This document shows, piece by piece, positions 12,734 to 24,516 of a DNA stretch of 64,000 nt. Source of the DNA: Anaeramoeba flamelloides (taxonomy: Eukaryota > Metamonada > Anaeramoebidae). Position 1 is the stretch's first letter; every line of letters starts with the position of its first letter. Position numbers and translations under genes: made by a program. The DNA lies in NCBI GenBank assembly GCA_027625915.1, contig JANTQA010000070.1, positions 10,359,001-10,423,000 on the forward strand, in the 5' to 3' direction. The notes beneath the pieces were generated by a model. That model did no database searches. It was given only the letters and a program-made list of their open reading frames with translations, and was not told where the DNA came from.

Positions 12734-13092
12734 GATTTTTCTATTCTTATTTTCTATTTTCAAAAAATTCGGAAATAAGAGTTATTATTCAAAAAAAATT
12801 TTCAATAAATGGGTTATTATTCAAATTTTGAAACATCAAAAAAAAAAAATTCAAGATCAAATAAAACTTAAAAATTATCGGACCAAAACAGCTCAAAAAA
12901 ATATTAATATTGACTGATCTTTAAAAATTTACCCTTTTTACACAATATTTTATTGTACTTCTTGAATCTTTAAAAATTTTTTTTTTTGATGTTTCAAAAT
13001 TTGAATAATAGCCGATTTATTGATTTTGTTTTTTGAATAATAGCTCTTGTTTCCGAATTTTTTGAAAATAGAAGATAAGAATAGAAAAATTA
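12734..13092. repeat. Long foldback with arms of about 115 bp
   Basis: The left arm (12734-12850) contains TTTTTCTATTCTTATTTTCT and TTATTATTCAAA twice. The right arm (12976-13092) is its imperfect reverse complement, with GAATAATAG twice and ATAAGAATAGAAAAA. The spacer is about 125 bp. Unlike the MITEs here it has no second copy in the window and no clear TA ends. It is either a diverged foldback transposon or a local inverted duplication. Confidence 0.65.
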
Positions 13093-13164
13093 AATCTAGT
13101 TTAATTTAAAAGTTTATGGTAGACTTGGAAAGACCATATTTACAGTTTTTATTGGTTTTTATAT

Positions 13165-13657
13165 TTGTAGAATAAATCGAACAAAATAATGAGTGACCAC
13201 TGACTGTAATCCGATATTTAAAAATATAATCCAGGCATTTTTTTTTTTCATCTTATTCCAGATAAGACCCAATCGATTACCAAATATGATATCCAAGTTT
13301 AATTCAATTTTGAAAGTAAATTCCTTGGTTATTTTCAATAAAATTAAAATTATTCATTCAATTTGTTGAAAAATTACAAAATTTTTTTTAATTTTCTCGG
13401 TTTTTTTTTTATTTTTTTTTGTAATTTTCTCAAAATTTTACTCTATTTTTTATTTTTAATTTTTTAATTTGATTCTTCATTTTTAGAATCCCCTTTTAAA
13501 TAATAGAACTTTAACAAACCAATACCACCTTTAATTAGGGTTTATTGCTATTTTATTTTATCATTTGATGGATCAATCTTCTATAACAAAAAAAAACAGG
13601 CTTTTTATTTTGAAACACAGAATAATCTTTCCTTCACACATTATTTTGATAACAGCA
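13165..13657 (+). mobile_element. Family E MITE, copy 2
   Basis: Aligns over its length with 37166-37646. Shared landmarks are GACTGTAATCCG, CAATTTTGAAAGTAAA, GGTTATTTTCA, TTTTACTCTATTTTTT, AATAATAGAACTTTAA and CTTTTTATTTTGAAACAC. The ends are diverged. Confidence 0.6.
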
Positions 13658-13848
13658 TTTATGAAAATTTATCTAAATAAATATCCAAATATTAGATCTT
13701 TGATAAATTGTTTCAACTAATTACCTTTTCTTAATTTTAAGTCAAGGATTATCAAAAATAAAGTCACTATTAGAATATTAATCAAAATCTTTTTGAATAC
13801 TACTCTTTATCGGTTGCAACCTAGAATAATTTAAAATTTTCTTATTTT

Positions 13849-14565
13849 ATGAGTTGGATAACATTTCAAAAGCCCTTTTCAAAAACTTATTCACATTACC
13901 ACCAATTATTAAGATTGTTTTTACCCATGTTTTCTTCTTCTTATACTTTTTCTTTTTTTATCATGGAATTGGACAGAAAACACAAAATGAGCTTAAAGGT
14001 TTTTTTTTGTTCAATGTATCACCAAACAGAAGGAAAATTACTCTTTATTCTTTTGTACTTTTTTAACTTTAAAGGTAATCATTACCCCATTTTAAAAAAA
14101 AAACACTCCTATTGTATATTCAAGTACATTTTTGAAATGGATGACAATTTGTTTGATCATAAAATTCGCAGGAGATTTTGGGAAATTATGGAAATTAAAA
14201 AAAGAAAAGAAAAAAATTTTTTAATCCACTACAAAAAACCACATGCCTTTAATAGAGCTTGGTGTCTTTCAAACCTTTCAAATACTTGGAGACATTTTAC
14301 AACCCTTTCAAACATTTTCTAACATTTTTAAAGGTGAAAAGCCTTGTAAAAGTGTTTTGTTTTGTAAAAGTCAAGAGATTATTTGTAAATTGATTCAAAA
14401 AAAATAATTTTTCATTTTTTCGCAATTTTTATTTTATCATGAAAATGTAGAATATCGCGATTATATGATTTTTCACGATAAAGTAGGACCAATTGCGATT
14501 TTTTCAGACGATCGCAAATTTCTTGCTAAAACGTGATAATATATATTCTCATCCAAACCACTTTT
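13849..14565 (+). mobile_element. Family C element, copy 1 (5'-truncated)
   Basis: Homologous to the right-hand two thirds of the full element at 29599-30827 and to 16018-16925, all in the same orientation. Shared landmarks are CCAATTATTAAGATTGTTT, GAATTGGACAGAAAACA, CTCTTTATTCTTT, TTTCAAACACTTGGAGA-like sequence and the right subterminal array of CGCGAT/CACGATA words (14425-14550). The 157-codon open frame at 13849-14322 is not conserved in the other copies, where indels break it, so I do not call it a gene. Confidence 0.65.
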
Positions 14566-14566
14566 T

Positions 14567-14616
14567 GTTCCTTAAATTTGGTTCGAAGTTTGTGCCTTAA
14601 AAGTGGGAATGACTGT
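14567..14616 (+). mobile_element. Family B MITE, right-end fragment
   Basis: Contains GTTTGTGCCTTAAAAGTGGG then AATGACTGTGA, matching the right terminus of the family B elements. It abuts the right end of the family C copy. Confidence 0.6.
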
Positions 14617-14903
14617 GATTGTTGTTATCAATTGATTTTCTCGACCTTTTAAAACCAAACAAAACACTAAAACAGGCACTGTGCCGAAGTTCTATTGTTA
14701 TTTGAGTATTTATTTTTCAAATCTATGGATCAAACAAATCCCTGAAATAAAACAAAAGAAATAATGCAAAAAACAAAAACAATTTCAAATATGTCTAATT
14801 TTATTGGTGCTTCCCAAATAAACACTTCAAGAATTTCTTGAAAAAAAATGGAGGATCAAATAAAAAGAAAAATTGTATTTTAATGTTTTTTTTTTTCATT
14901 TCC

Positions 14904-15397
14904 TTACCAAGTTGGTTCATTCTTTTTTCCCTTTGAATCAGCAATTTCAAATCTTTTACATCTTCTTACACATGACACCCTTACTTGTTTACATTTGGAA
15001 CAAGTTAATTTGGCAACAATTTTTTTTGTTTGTTTAACCTTTTAGCGATTATTAAATAATCAATTGAATTATTTTTTGAGGCAACGAGTGAGCAGTGTTG
15101 TTTTGAATTTTATTTGAACAACCAGAGAGAAAAAAAAAGGAAAGGAATTTAAATGAAAAAAAAATTGAATAAAAAGCAAAGAAATAAAAATTATAAAAAA
15201 GAAAAAAACAAGAAACAAACCTTCTTATGGAAAATTGGCTTTGTTTGACCACCGTGTCCACTTTGTTTTCGATCGTACCTTCTTCTTCCTTGAGAAAGGC
15301 TGGACTCTTTTCCTTTTTTAGCTGTACCGACTTTATGAACGGTATGCTTTTTGCATTTTCTACAGAAAGTTCTTTTTGTTTTTGGCCAGAATACCAT
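14904..15397 (-). CDS. RPL36A: Ribosomal protein eL42 (L36a/L44)
   Basis: Two exons: 15397-15221 and 15038-14904, separated by a 182 nt intron (donor GTTTGT, acceptor CTAAAAG), in phase 0, giving 103 residues. Exon 1 encodes the diagnostic core [20 protein letters not shown]. Exon 2 continues [13 protein letters not shown], matching the KTTKKIVLRLEC region of the family. A first zinc pair is FCRKC near residues 12-15. The second cysteine set is CSKC plus RRC, a C-x2-C where animals have C-x4-C. The C-terminus is unusual, ending KGKKNEPTW instead of the common QVIQF-type end. Pro in TKPIF is kept, the residue whose change gives cycloheximide resistance in yeasts. It is part of the large subunit near the E site. 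Homology across the junction fixes the intron. Confidence 0.95.
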
Positions 15398-15810
15398 TTC
15401 GTTGAAAAATTTAGAGAATGAAAATAAGAAAAAATGAATTTCAAAACAAAACCAAGTTAAAGAATAATGTTTAAAGCTTTGAAATTGTTTTTTTCACAAG
15501 AAAACTGATAAATTCCCAACCCAGTTTTCCCATTATTTCTACAAGATAACAATAACTTGTTTCTTATCTTTAATATTGTTAACAGAAATTAACCAGTTGT
15601 AATATGGTAGTCTGAGAAGTTATAACTCATAATTAAAAATACATAAACTCTGTTTACTTTTCAACTTTGAAATTCTCTCTGCCAGTCTTGACCAAAAAAC
15701 CTCGTAATATTTTAAAAAAACATTTTTATCAAATCATAAGGGAATAAACTAATGATAGGTTTTTAACCATTAAGTAGATTATACTAAAAGGTAAAAAGGA
15801 TGATTGAAAA
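15398..15810. other. eL42 5' flank, no gene seen
   Basis: AT-rich upstream region of the ribosomal protein gene. No recognisable promoter element or repeat. Confidence 0.4.
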
Positions 15811-16017
15811 TTTTTACTTGATTTTCCTTTTTGAAATTTTTATGATCAAGCTTGGAATAAAGCATTTTATGAAGTCAAGTGAAAAGAAATTCTGTAAAAC
15901 TGGTTATTCTTCAAAATACTCTTGTAGTGGACTGTTTGATAAGAAACAATTCGAAGATTTATAAAAATGGAAATTGAACTACAAATATTTTGAAATTTAT
16001 TAGAATTTATCAGAACT
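15811..16017 (+). repeat. Dispersed repeat family D, copy 2
   Basis: Near-full match to the reverse complement of 3518-3722. It directly adjoins the left side of a family C copy, so it may be an insertion or an older neighbour. Confidence 0.6.
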
Positions 16018-16925
16018 TGGTTCAATCAAGGATCAGACCAAAAAGTTCCATAGTATTGCCTTTTGATTTGGTTGAGAAACATATCGATCAGAAAAATTTA
16101 GAACATCAACTAGAATAACTAAAGAGAGATAAATGCTTTCTCGGTCAATCGTGGTGTATGTTATAAATTGTTATTAGTAAAAAGATCTTCAAAAACAACC
16201 AACCACTCTTAATTTAAAGAATGTGTTCTTGGTTTAAAACATTTTTTAATAAACTATGAGAGCTTGAAAGGGAGTTGGATAACTTTTCAAAAGTTTTTTC
16301 AACAACCTTGTCACATTATCGCCAATTATTAAGATTGTTTGAAAAATTGTTTATACTTGTTATTCTTATTCTTCTTTTATCATGGAATTGGACAGAAAAC
16401 ATAACTGGAGAGCTGGGAAGTTTTTTTTGATCAATCGATTACCATTAAGAAAGATAATTACTCTTTATTCTTTATGATTATTAAACATGTGAATGTAATA
16501 ACACCCCCCTATTTTAAAAAAAAACATACCTATTTTATAATCAAATATATTGCCGAAATGAATAATTATTAGTTTGATCATATAATTCCTTTGAGATTTT
16601 TTATTTCGTTGAAAAGAAAAAAAATGAAATAAAAATTTTTTTCCACTACTAGAAACACCTCATTCCGTTTCTAGAATTTCTTTCAAAACTTTCAAACACT
16701 TGGAGAAAATTCACAACCCTTATAAACCTTTTCGAAAATTTTTGAAGGGTAAAAGCATTTTTAAAAGTCTTAGAGCTTTGTAAAATCAAGAGATTTTTTA
16801 AAGTGATTTCAAAAAAATAATTTTTCATTATATCGCCAGAATTATTTTCTCTGAATAAGGTAGATAACACCGATTTATGATTTTTTGTGATAAAGTTGGA
16901 CTAATCCTGATTTTTTAATATAACT
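16018..16925 (+). mobile_element. Family C element, copy 2
   Basis: Aligns with 29915-30780 in order. Shared landmarks are CAATCGTGGTGT-like sequence, AAAGAATGTGTTCTTGG, GTTGGATAACTTTTC, CCAATTATTAAGATTGTTT, GAATTGGACAGAAAACA and GATAAAGTTGGACTAATC. The left terminal region with the CGATA array is missing or unrecognisable here. Confidence 0.65.
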
Positions 16926-18593
16926 GAGATGAAATAGTTAATATTACGTTAAAATAGGTTATTATTAAAATCCCTTTAATAGATTTTTGATCATAAAACA
17001 TTCGATAAATTGAAAAATGAAAATTTAATCAAACTTTTACCCCAACTATTAAAAAAATTAAAAGTTTTTAAACAATATTTTAAATTAATATTAATAATAC
17101 TATATATATATATAAATATATTAAATACATTAAGAGATTTTTAGTAAAAAAATTTTTTTTCTTAAAAATTATTTTTTTTTGAGATAATTATTTATTTTTA
17201 AAAAATACATTCGTAACACTTCTCTCAACAAAAACAATTATTTAGATATTCCTTTTAAAAATATATTTCTATTGTTATTTACTCTCTTATGATGGTTATG
17301 AACATTTTGAAATTAGAAATGTTTTTTTAAAAAAATAATTTAATATCATCCACAAAACTTTTTATTGTAAAGTTATGAATCTATAATACTTCTTGATTTT
17401 TTTAAATATACGAACGAGATTTACCCATTTTCAAATTTGGAAATTCGAAATTTATCCATATTTATAATATTTTATTGAAGTAAGTAAAATAATTTTTTTA
17501 TTATTTTTTCATTCTGTAAACTTATTAAAATATATACATTTATTTATCAAATTATAACTTCTATAAATACCATTTCAAAGAAAAAAATACAATTAACTTT
17601 TTAGTCTTTTTAAAGATATTAATTTAATTGTTGAATAAATCTGAAATATTATTTAAAATCAATATATTTATGAGAGTTTTTGTTTTAAAGACAGAGTCAA
17701 TATATCAACATTTTCTGAGACAATACTAGAACCCAAACCCAATAAACACATTTCCAATCTCTTAAAAGTATAATTTATTTTATTTTTACTTTATTATATT
17801 TGTTTTTTGTTTTGGTTTTTTCTTTTTTTCATTTTTTCATTTTTTCATTTTTTCATTTTTTCTCTTTTATGTATCTACAATAAAAATATAGTATTTATAC
17901 ATGAAAAATATTCACCAAAAACAAATTAAAGATCTTTTACAAAAGAAATGAATCATCTAATATTAACAAGTAGTTTTCACCAAACTTTTTTTGTCTTTTT
18001 TTTAATTTTTTTTTGGGTTTGTATTTCACATTATTAATTTCTACACAAAAGTAAAATCAACAACTTGATTAATTGCTTTGACCAAATGAAATTTCACCTA
18101 AAAATCCCTAAAATTGAAAAATTTTAAATATTTTTTTTGAAAAACTAACCAATTGTTAAAAAAAATAAAAAAGATTAGAAAATATGATTGTTTAATTACA
18201 TAACATAAAAAAAATTGTCTTTTTACGAAAAATCTTATACCCTTTTTAAAAAAATGGTAAATTGGTTTTAATTGTAAAATGGCCGTAAAACAAAAAAATA
18301 ATTCAGCTGATTTCCATTTCATTTCTATTATTCACATTGATCTATTAAACTGAAAAAAAATATTCAAAACGAAACACTATATATTGTTTAAATCTTAAAA
18401 CCAAGTACAAAATAAAAGAAAAAGAATAAAAGCAAAAAATATAAAAAAATTAATTTTCTTAAAGTTTCAACTTAAATTTCTTATTTTGAAAAATTGAACA
18501 AGTTTAAATATTAAATTCATCACATGCTTTGGAGTTTGTTTTAACTCTCAAAATCAATCCAATTGTTAGATTTGACTAGTTCATTAAAATAAT
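16926..18593. other. Intergenic, no gene seen
   Basis: Very AT-rich. A tandem CATTTTTT repeat (five units) lies at 17830-17862. A 74-codon minus frame at 18098-18322 is F/K/I-rich and unsupported. Confidence 0.45.
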
Positions 18594-19089
18594 AAAGTGA
18601 TACACAATACCAATGTTATTAAAAGTATAAAACTCATGTCCCAAAATAAAAACCAGACTTTTTCTTCTTATTATTTTAGAACAACATCTAATTAACTACC
18701 CAATAGTAGATGCTAAATTCAAATCAACTTTGACAATACACTCCTGAGTGTTTTGAGTAAAATTTAAATTATGAAGGCGATTTATTCAAACTTTTGAATA
18801 ATTTTCTGTAATTTTTTCTTAAATTTTTATTTTTATTTTTGATAAATAAAAATTTTGTCAAAACTTAACTCTTCTTTTTAGAAATAAATTTTCCAATTTG
18901 ATCTTTTCATTCTATGAAATTTCATTTTTAATAATTAGAACTTTAATGTAAATAATACCATATTTACTTCTTGCTTATTTTCAATTTATTTGCTCGATTA
19001 ATGTCTAAGTCTTTTATAAAAAAGAAACATGCTTTTAATTTTTAAACACGGATTAAACATTTCTGCGGGCATTATTTTGACAACATTAA
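18594..19089 (+). mobile_element. Family E MITE, copy 3
   Basis: Aligns with 37166-37646. It starts AAAGTGATACACAATA, has AAATTCAAATCAACTTTGA and GAACTTTAATGTAAATAATACC in the interior, and ends with ACACGGATTAAACATTTCTG and ATTATTTTGACAACA. It lies just downstream of the VPS34 stop. Confidence 0.55.
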
Positions 19090-19225
19090 ATTACAAAACA
19101 AATGAAAAAAAAAAAATATATTATTCTTTATTAATATATATCAACAAAAAAAAAAAAAGTAAAAACAGAACCAGTATCCCAAGTACAGGTACAAGCCCAA
19201 GACAAAGTAAAAGTTAAAAATAAAA

Positions 19226-20362
19226 TTATTTTTTCATGGCGTTAGAAATCCCATGTATTTTATCTACAATTTTGGGAAACAAGGCATTTACGGAAGTATT
19301 TATTAACTCTTGGAAATAATCAATTGCCTGTTCATCTGAAAGCTCAAGTTTATATTTTTCTTGTATTTTGATAAGTGCCTTTTCCTTTTCCTTATTTAAA
19401 TCTGGCAAGTTAGCATCTAGCATCAGAGAAAAAAGACAAAGTATTAGGTTAGCCGATTTTCTTAGAATGTTAAAGGCTTCACAACAATAACTTTTAAAAT
19501 CATGGTATTCGTTTGAATCCATGCCGCCCATCCCTTCGACGATCTCCTTTGACAATTTGAAAGGAGGGGGGTAAAGCTTTGGGTCATTACCAAGAATGAA
19601 GCCGAAATCGATATGAAACAAATGCCCGTCTTTCAGTAATAATAGGTTGTCCAAATGGCGATCACCGATACCAAGGATGTATGTGATCACTGAGTAGCCA
19701 GCACAGCTTTTCACATAGGATTGTATGACGGATTTTTTAATTTTATCGCGATCGTTGGTTGATGTAGAGGGGTTATGCTGCCGAAAGAATTCCTGGATCG
19801 TTCCGTTTTTTAAGATTTTGGAAATTGGTGTTGAATCGATTACCATTTCAATCATCCCGACTTCTCTACTTAGCGCTAGCACTTTATAAGGCGTAAGTTC
19901 CAAATCCAAATTTTCCTTTTTCAAAATTTGATCCATTAAATTTATCATTTGAATAATTAGTTGATCTTGCCTCATGTCGTCGCCAACTTTAAATAAGATT
20001 CCATATTCTAGGCGATTTTTATTTTTGATATTTCTTATTGAAGAATTAATTGTTTCTGAAATATTAATTTTTCGTTTTAATTTTTTTTTGATTTTTTTTT
20101 TAGAATTATTCACAATAAGAAGCTTATTATTATTATTATTGTTGTTGTTGCTGTTATTATGAAGTTTTTTGTTTTTGTGCTTTTTTTTCTCTTCATTCAG
20201 AAAAGTTGTTGAAGTAAATAATGAACTAAATAAGCTTTGATTATTTCTTTTATTTTTTTTTTCGGTTTCCTTTTCATTAAAGTTTTCTTCTTCATTATTA
20301 TTATTTTCTTCTTCATTTTTATCTTGAGAATTATCATAGTCATCATTACCATTTTCATCATC

Positions 20363-20394
<32 letters not shown>

Positions 20395-22516
20395 TATTAT
20401 TATTATTAATATTATTATTATTATCGCCTTCATTGTTTTCATCATCTTTATCATTGTTGCTGTTGCCTAAATCATATCCATTGCCCTTCCTTCCTTCCTT
20501 CTTCTTATCTTTATTCATTTCTTTATGATTTGACAATTGCAGATCTATAGGAGATTTTTGTTGGGAAAAAGAAGATGATGGTGAGGTTGTTGGCGAAGTA
20601 GTCGTAGTGGAAGAAGAGAAATTTAAAGGTTTACTATTCGTTTCCAACTTGGGCACTCCATAATCAAAATCCGTTTCATTATCTATTTTCAATTTTAAAC
20701 CAAATGGCATTAAAGAAGATTTGTAGATATGTGTTTTTTCATTTTGGATCCCTTTAATGATAATATCGGGATCTAAAGGCAAAATGATTGGTGTGAATGA
20801 GTTTAATCTTTTGAATTTCCCATTTGGGGAAAGGAAATTTCTGGCAGTTTTAATCATCTTGGGGCGGTCCATTCCAGTTTTGCTCAAATGGAGGTGCAAT
20901 TCCTTTAAGCTACCAACAAAGCTTAATTGTTGATCGAAGACATTAAATTTGTTATTTTCTTTGAGCTTGTTTTTAAAGTCCTTATATATCCGAGTATATA
21001 TGGTACCAAAATCGTCGTCACTCTTCTCTACATATAAATACCAAAACAAATAATTGCCAACTTTTAAATTTTCAGTTCCTCGCCGAATTAAAAATTGTGT
21101 CAGACTTGCGGATCTTGGTGCCCTTTCCTGTCGAATGCTTTGCACTAATTGCAATAGATATAAAATAATCTGATCATCATTGAATCTAGAAAGTTGCTTT
21201 ACAAGCAAATCACGAATAGCTACCGAGGGGATGTTTATTGTTAGACATTCCAAAACATGATCAATATTTAATGGATCCCATTGCCTCATCAAATCCTTGA
21301 CATGCTCTTCTTCTTCTTCATAAAGGCCAGAAAAGTCGACAGATTTTAAAAACTTGGCTAATCCTCTTTTGTCCTTGATCAGATGAAAACGGTATTGCCA
21401 TAATAGCGTTTTATTTTGCTCTGTTAAAACATATGTTGGTGGCATTTCGATCAAGCTGCTCAAATCCCTCCTTTCTTGAATACTTGGCTTCATGTCGTTG
21501 ACAGACAAATAATTGCCAGTTAAATTACGGGTTAGTTTCCTATTCTTTGCTTCAATTATATCAGCTAAATCAATTTCAGGATCACAAACTGTAAAAAATC
21601 TTCTTGTTTCTTGCTTTGTTTTTGATTTTGCTTTTGATTTTTGATTTTTTTTTTTTTCTTTGGATTTTTTCTTCTCCTTTTCAAAATTAAGCATATAATT
21701 TTCATCGCTTTCTTTTTTCTTTTTATTTTTTTGCTTTTTTTGCTTTTTTTTCTCCAGATTTTTTTTCCTCATTTTGTTATAATGATTTTGAAAATTTTCT
21801 TCATTAAATTTATTCAAATTATCATTCAAATTTTTGGTTAAATCTAATTTATATTTGCTTTTATATATTTTGTCTTGGTATATTATTGGATAAGAAATAG
21901 TCTTTTTTTTAAATTCGGGGAATCTGATAGTCAATAATAATCGATTATTCCTTTCCAAATCGCAATCTTCTAATCTTTTGATTTCTTTAAAAACTAAATC
22001 GTCAATATACTGTGTTTTATTGATCTTTTTATTGCTAAATTTTCGAAAATATTTTCTTTGTGATGAATTTAATCGAACAAGCTCGGGATCTAATTCTGAC
22101 GAAGACTTGTAATTTGTTTTTAAATTCATTGTATTTAGTTCTTCTTTAAATTTTTGATTGTGATCATATTTCTTATTTGTATTATTGTTTACATTTGGGA
22201 AATCTTTTAAATAATAGGATTCCATTTCATTATAATTCCCAAATTTATTTCGATTCAATTTTAATCGATAACTTCCTTCCCTTAAGATCCTATTTTGATC
22301 AAAAATATTAATGCTTGTACCCCCGACTACAATGATAGACTTGGGCGAATATAATGCAAAAATTGTTAAAATTAAGATGGTGTCCAATGGCAAATCCTTA
22401 ATATTAAGCGAAAATTTCATTACTTGATTCCATTCTCTCGGCTTTTCTTGATTTAACGCACAACATTCAACACTGTCGCTGATAGCTAGCCCATTACTGA
22501 ATAATTGCCCAACCAT
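19226..22516 (-). CDS. VPS34: Class III phosphatidylinositol 3-kinase VPS34 (N-terminus incomplete)
   Basis: A 1,096-residue frame matching VPS34 and not class I PI3K. It covers the later half of the C2 domain (NIKDLPLDTILILTIFALYS, then VVGGTSINIF), the link DDLVFKEIKRLEDCDL, the helical domain (AEAKNRKLTRNL-like start, FLKSVDFSGLYEEEEEHVK, QIILYLLQLVQSIRQE) and the kinase domain with GDDMRQDQLI, catalytic DRHLDN (952-957), HIDFG (968-972) and a C-terminal helix. It makes PI3P on endosomes and autophagosomes. Residues about 632-834 are an S/T-, N-, D/E- and K-rich insert inside the kinase N-lobe. The first 70-80 residues of C2 are absent: the frame stays open upstream to an acceptor-like CCCCAATAG near 22537, so the true start is probably in an upstream exon I could not find. 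The usual C-terminal YWRK is replaced by AMKK. Confidence 0.95.
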
Positions 22517-23738
22517 CCGAAAAATACATTTATTTCTATTGGGGAAATATTATATTGAATTTTTGATTCAAGTAATTATATTTTTGAAAAAAATATCAAG
22601 ATTTTAAATACATTATTGAAAAAAATATTATCAAAATTTTAAAAATAAACTCTTTTTCAGTCAAAGAGGCCCAGTTTTATTAAAAAAAAAAATAGAACAC
22701 ATTCTATGAGTTTTATTCATTATTCTTCTCAAAATAAATTTTCAATTTGTAGATCAAAATAATTTTTTTCTAATTTTGTCAAATTTTCTTTTTTTTTTGT
22801 ATTTTTCTTTTGATTTTTTATTTTTGGATCAGATCTTTTTTTCTTTTTTTTTTTAAACTACGATTTGAAAAAAAAAAAAATGTATGAAAATCCAAATTAA
22901 CATAATAAAAGTGAAGATTTGTAATTTCTTTTAAAATCAATACTTACAATGCAAAATTTTTTTGTGTAAACAATTGTAATTTCCTAAAGAAGATGAGAAA
23001 TTAAAAATAATACATCCCAATAAAAGGTGCCCAAAAATTTTTTTAACTTTTTTTTTTTTTTTGAAATTTATGGTTTGTTCGGGTATTTCGTTCATGGGTT
23101 ATCAACTCTAATCAGAAGTTTATCATTTCTCTTATTTCTAAACAATCGTATGTTTGTTGATTCGTAAAAAAAAAAGTGAATTTTTCATTTTTGCCTGGAA
23201 CTCTTTGAGTGAAATGGAGTTTATATATTTATCTTTATTAGTATTGAATATGAAGAAGAAATTAATTTTACAATTTGGAATTTTTCTTAGTTTTTAATTG
23301 AATACAAGTTTATAAAATCAAAATTTCAAGTTTTGTTAATATACTTTATTGATTTTAATTTTAATAAAGTCATTTTAAAAAAGTTTTCAAAACTACCAAT
23401 ATATTAGGTGGAACAAACTAAATTGAACCTATTTTTTGGTCTGTATTTAAAATTTTTTTGTCACACTTTTTTGAAACGTCTTTAGAGATTTTTTTTTTTT
23501 CTTTAGTTGACAAACAACAGTGATATATTGCTTTTAAAGTATATACTGTTAAAATCAAATTTGAATAATTATAATTTTATCACAAAGCTAAAGAAGGAGG
23601 AGCTGAATTTTGAATTTCTAAAAATATCATTTCGAATTGGTTTTCTGGAGACGATAGGGTTTTTTTAACAAATAATTTTGCAAACAATTTTGGAGAACTA
23701 GGAATAAAATTTTTCATTTATGAATTCGAAAATACCAG
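22517..23738. other. VPS34 5' side, no exon recognised
   Basis: The missing VPS34 N-terminal exon should lie here, but I found no segment encoding the KIG-LEG region of the C2 domain. It includes T/A runs and a TAAACTCTTTTTCAGTCAAA word at 22646 that resembles one at 52855 and may be another repeat end. A region with fewer A/T runs at 23590-23700 has short open patches but no recognisable protein. Confidence 0.4.
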
Positions 23739-23740
23739 TA

Positions 23741-23937
23741 CAACCGTTTTAAAAAAGTCCTTACTTTTTTAAAACTTTTTGAAAAAATTATGTTTGAAAA
23801 AATGATGACCCAGTCTTTAAATGTGAGGCAGAGGTTGAGGTGGGAAGAAAGACATTTTTTTAAAAAAGTACTCAATTTATTAAAATAGAACACTTTCAAA
23901 AAGTTTTAAAAAAAGTCCACACTTTTTTAAAACGGCT
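23741..23937. mobile_element. Mariner-like MITE (CCGTTTTAAAAAAGT ends)
   Basis: Inverted repeats of about 48 bp, CAACCGTTTTAAAAAAGTCC on the left and CAGCCGTTTTAAAAAAGTGT reverse complemented from the right, with TA on both flanks. The length of 197 bp and TA duplication fit a Tc1/mariner MITE. This is the only copy seen in the window. Confidence 0.8.
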
Positions 23938-24039
23938 GTAAAAAATAACTTATTTTAATAAATAAAGTTAGTGATTAATACTCTGAATAATTGAAAAAAT
24001 CATTACTTAATCTTTTAAATTTCTGGAAATTTTTTCTGC

Positions 24040-24503
24040 TTCTATATTAAAACTAAGAAACTTCACAACCTACCTAAACAGATATTCTTATGTTTACGAT
24101 AAAAAGAAAAGAAAGACAAAATCTTGTAATTTATGCGAAAAATATTTCAACCTAGAAATCAATGAAGATATCAAAAGAAATTAATGAAGATATCGAACAT
24201 TTTTTATGTGACTGCCAATACTATAAAGAAAATTGAATACTTTAAATTAAAGAATTAATTCAAATAAACAAAATTAACAAGAATAATATCTTGGATATTA
24301 TTCAAAATAAAGACTCATTATTTATCCAATCATTAGTTAATGATAAAGAAAATTATAATTTTTTATTGAAATTTCTAAACAAAATTTTAGAAATCATTCA
24401 AGTGCCGTGGAATGCTTTAGAGTTTCGCCAAATATATCGATTTTTGTTAGTACAAGTAATAAACAAAAAATTTCAAAAATTTTATTTTTATTTCTTATAT
24501 TAA
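24040..24503 (+). mobile_element. 3' tail of a decayed LINE (non-LTR retrotransposon)
   Basis: Translating from 24045 gives LRNFTTYLNRY, then KTKSCNLCEKYFNLEINEDI, then EDIEHFLCDCQYYKEN, then a K/N/I-rich tail with NILDIIQNKDSLFIQSL and NFLLKFLNKILEII. The C-x2-C, then E-x-x-E-H-F-L-x-x-C order is the C-terminal zinc motif of LINE-type reverse transcriptase ORFs. It is broken by a 22 bp tandem duplication (GAAATCAATGAAGATATC and a near copy) that shifts the frame, and by a TGA after KEN. The reverse transcriptase core was not found upstream, so the copy is 5'-truncated or too diverged to see. An A-rich run follows the stop at 24501. Confidence 0.6.
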
Positions 24504-24516
24504 AAAAAAAACTAAC

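Noticed and set aside
13849-14322. 157-codon plus-strand ORF
   Set aside because: It lies in a family C repeat, and the other two copies carry indels that destroy the frame.
20197-20470. Poly-Met and poly-Ile ORFs on both strands
   Set aside because: They are frame shadows of the N- and D-rich insert of VPS34.
19226-22516. Class I PI3-kinase
   Set aside because: The C2-to-helical linker, the DLVFKEIKRLEDCD and DPEIDLADIIEAKNRKL segments and the KSCAGYSVITYILGIGDRHLDN block match VPS34 (class III); no p85- or Ras-binding domain is present.
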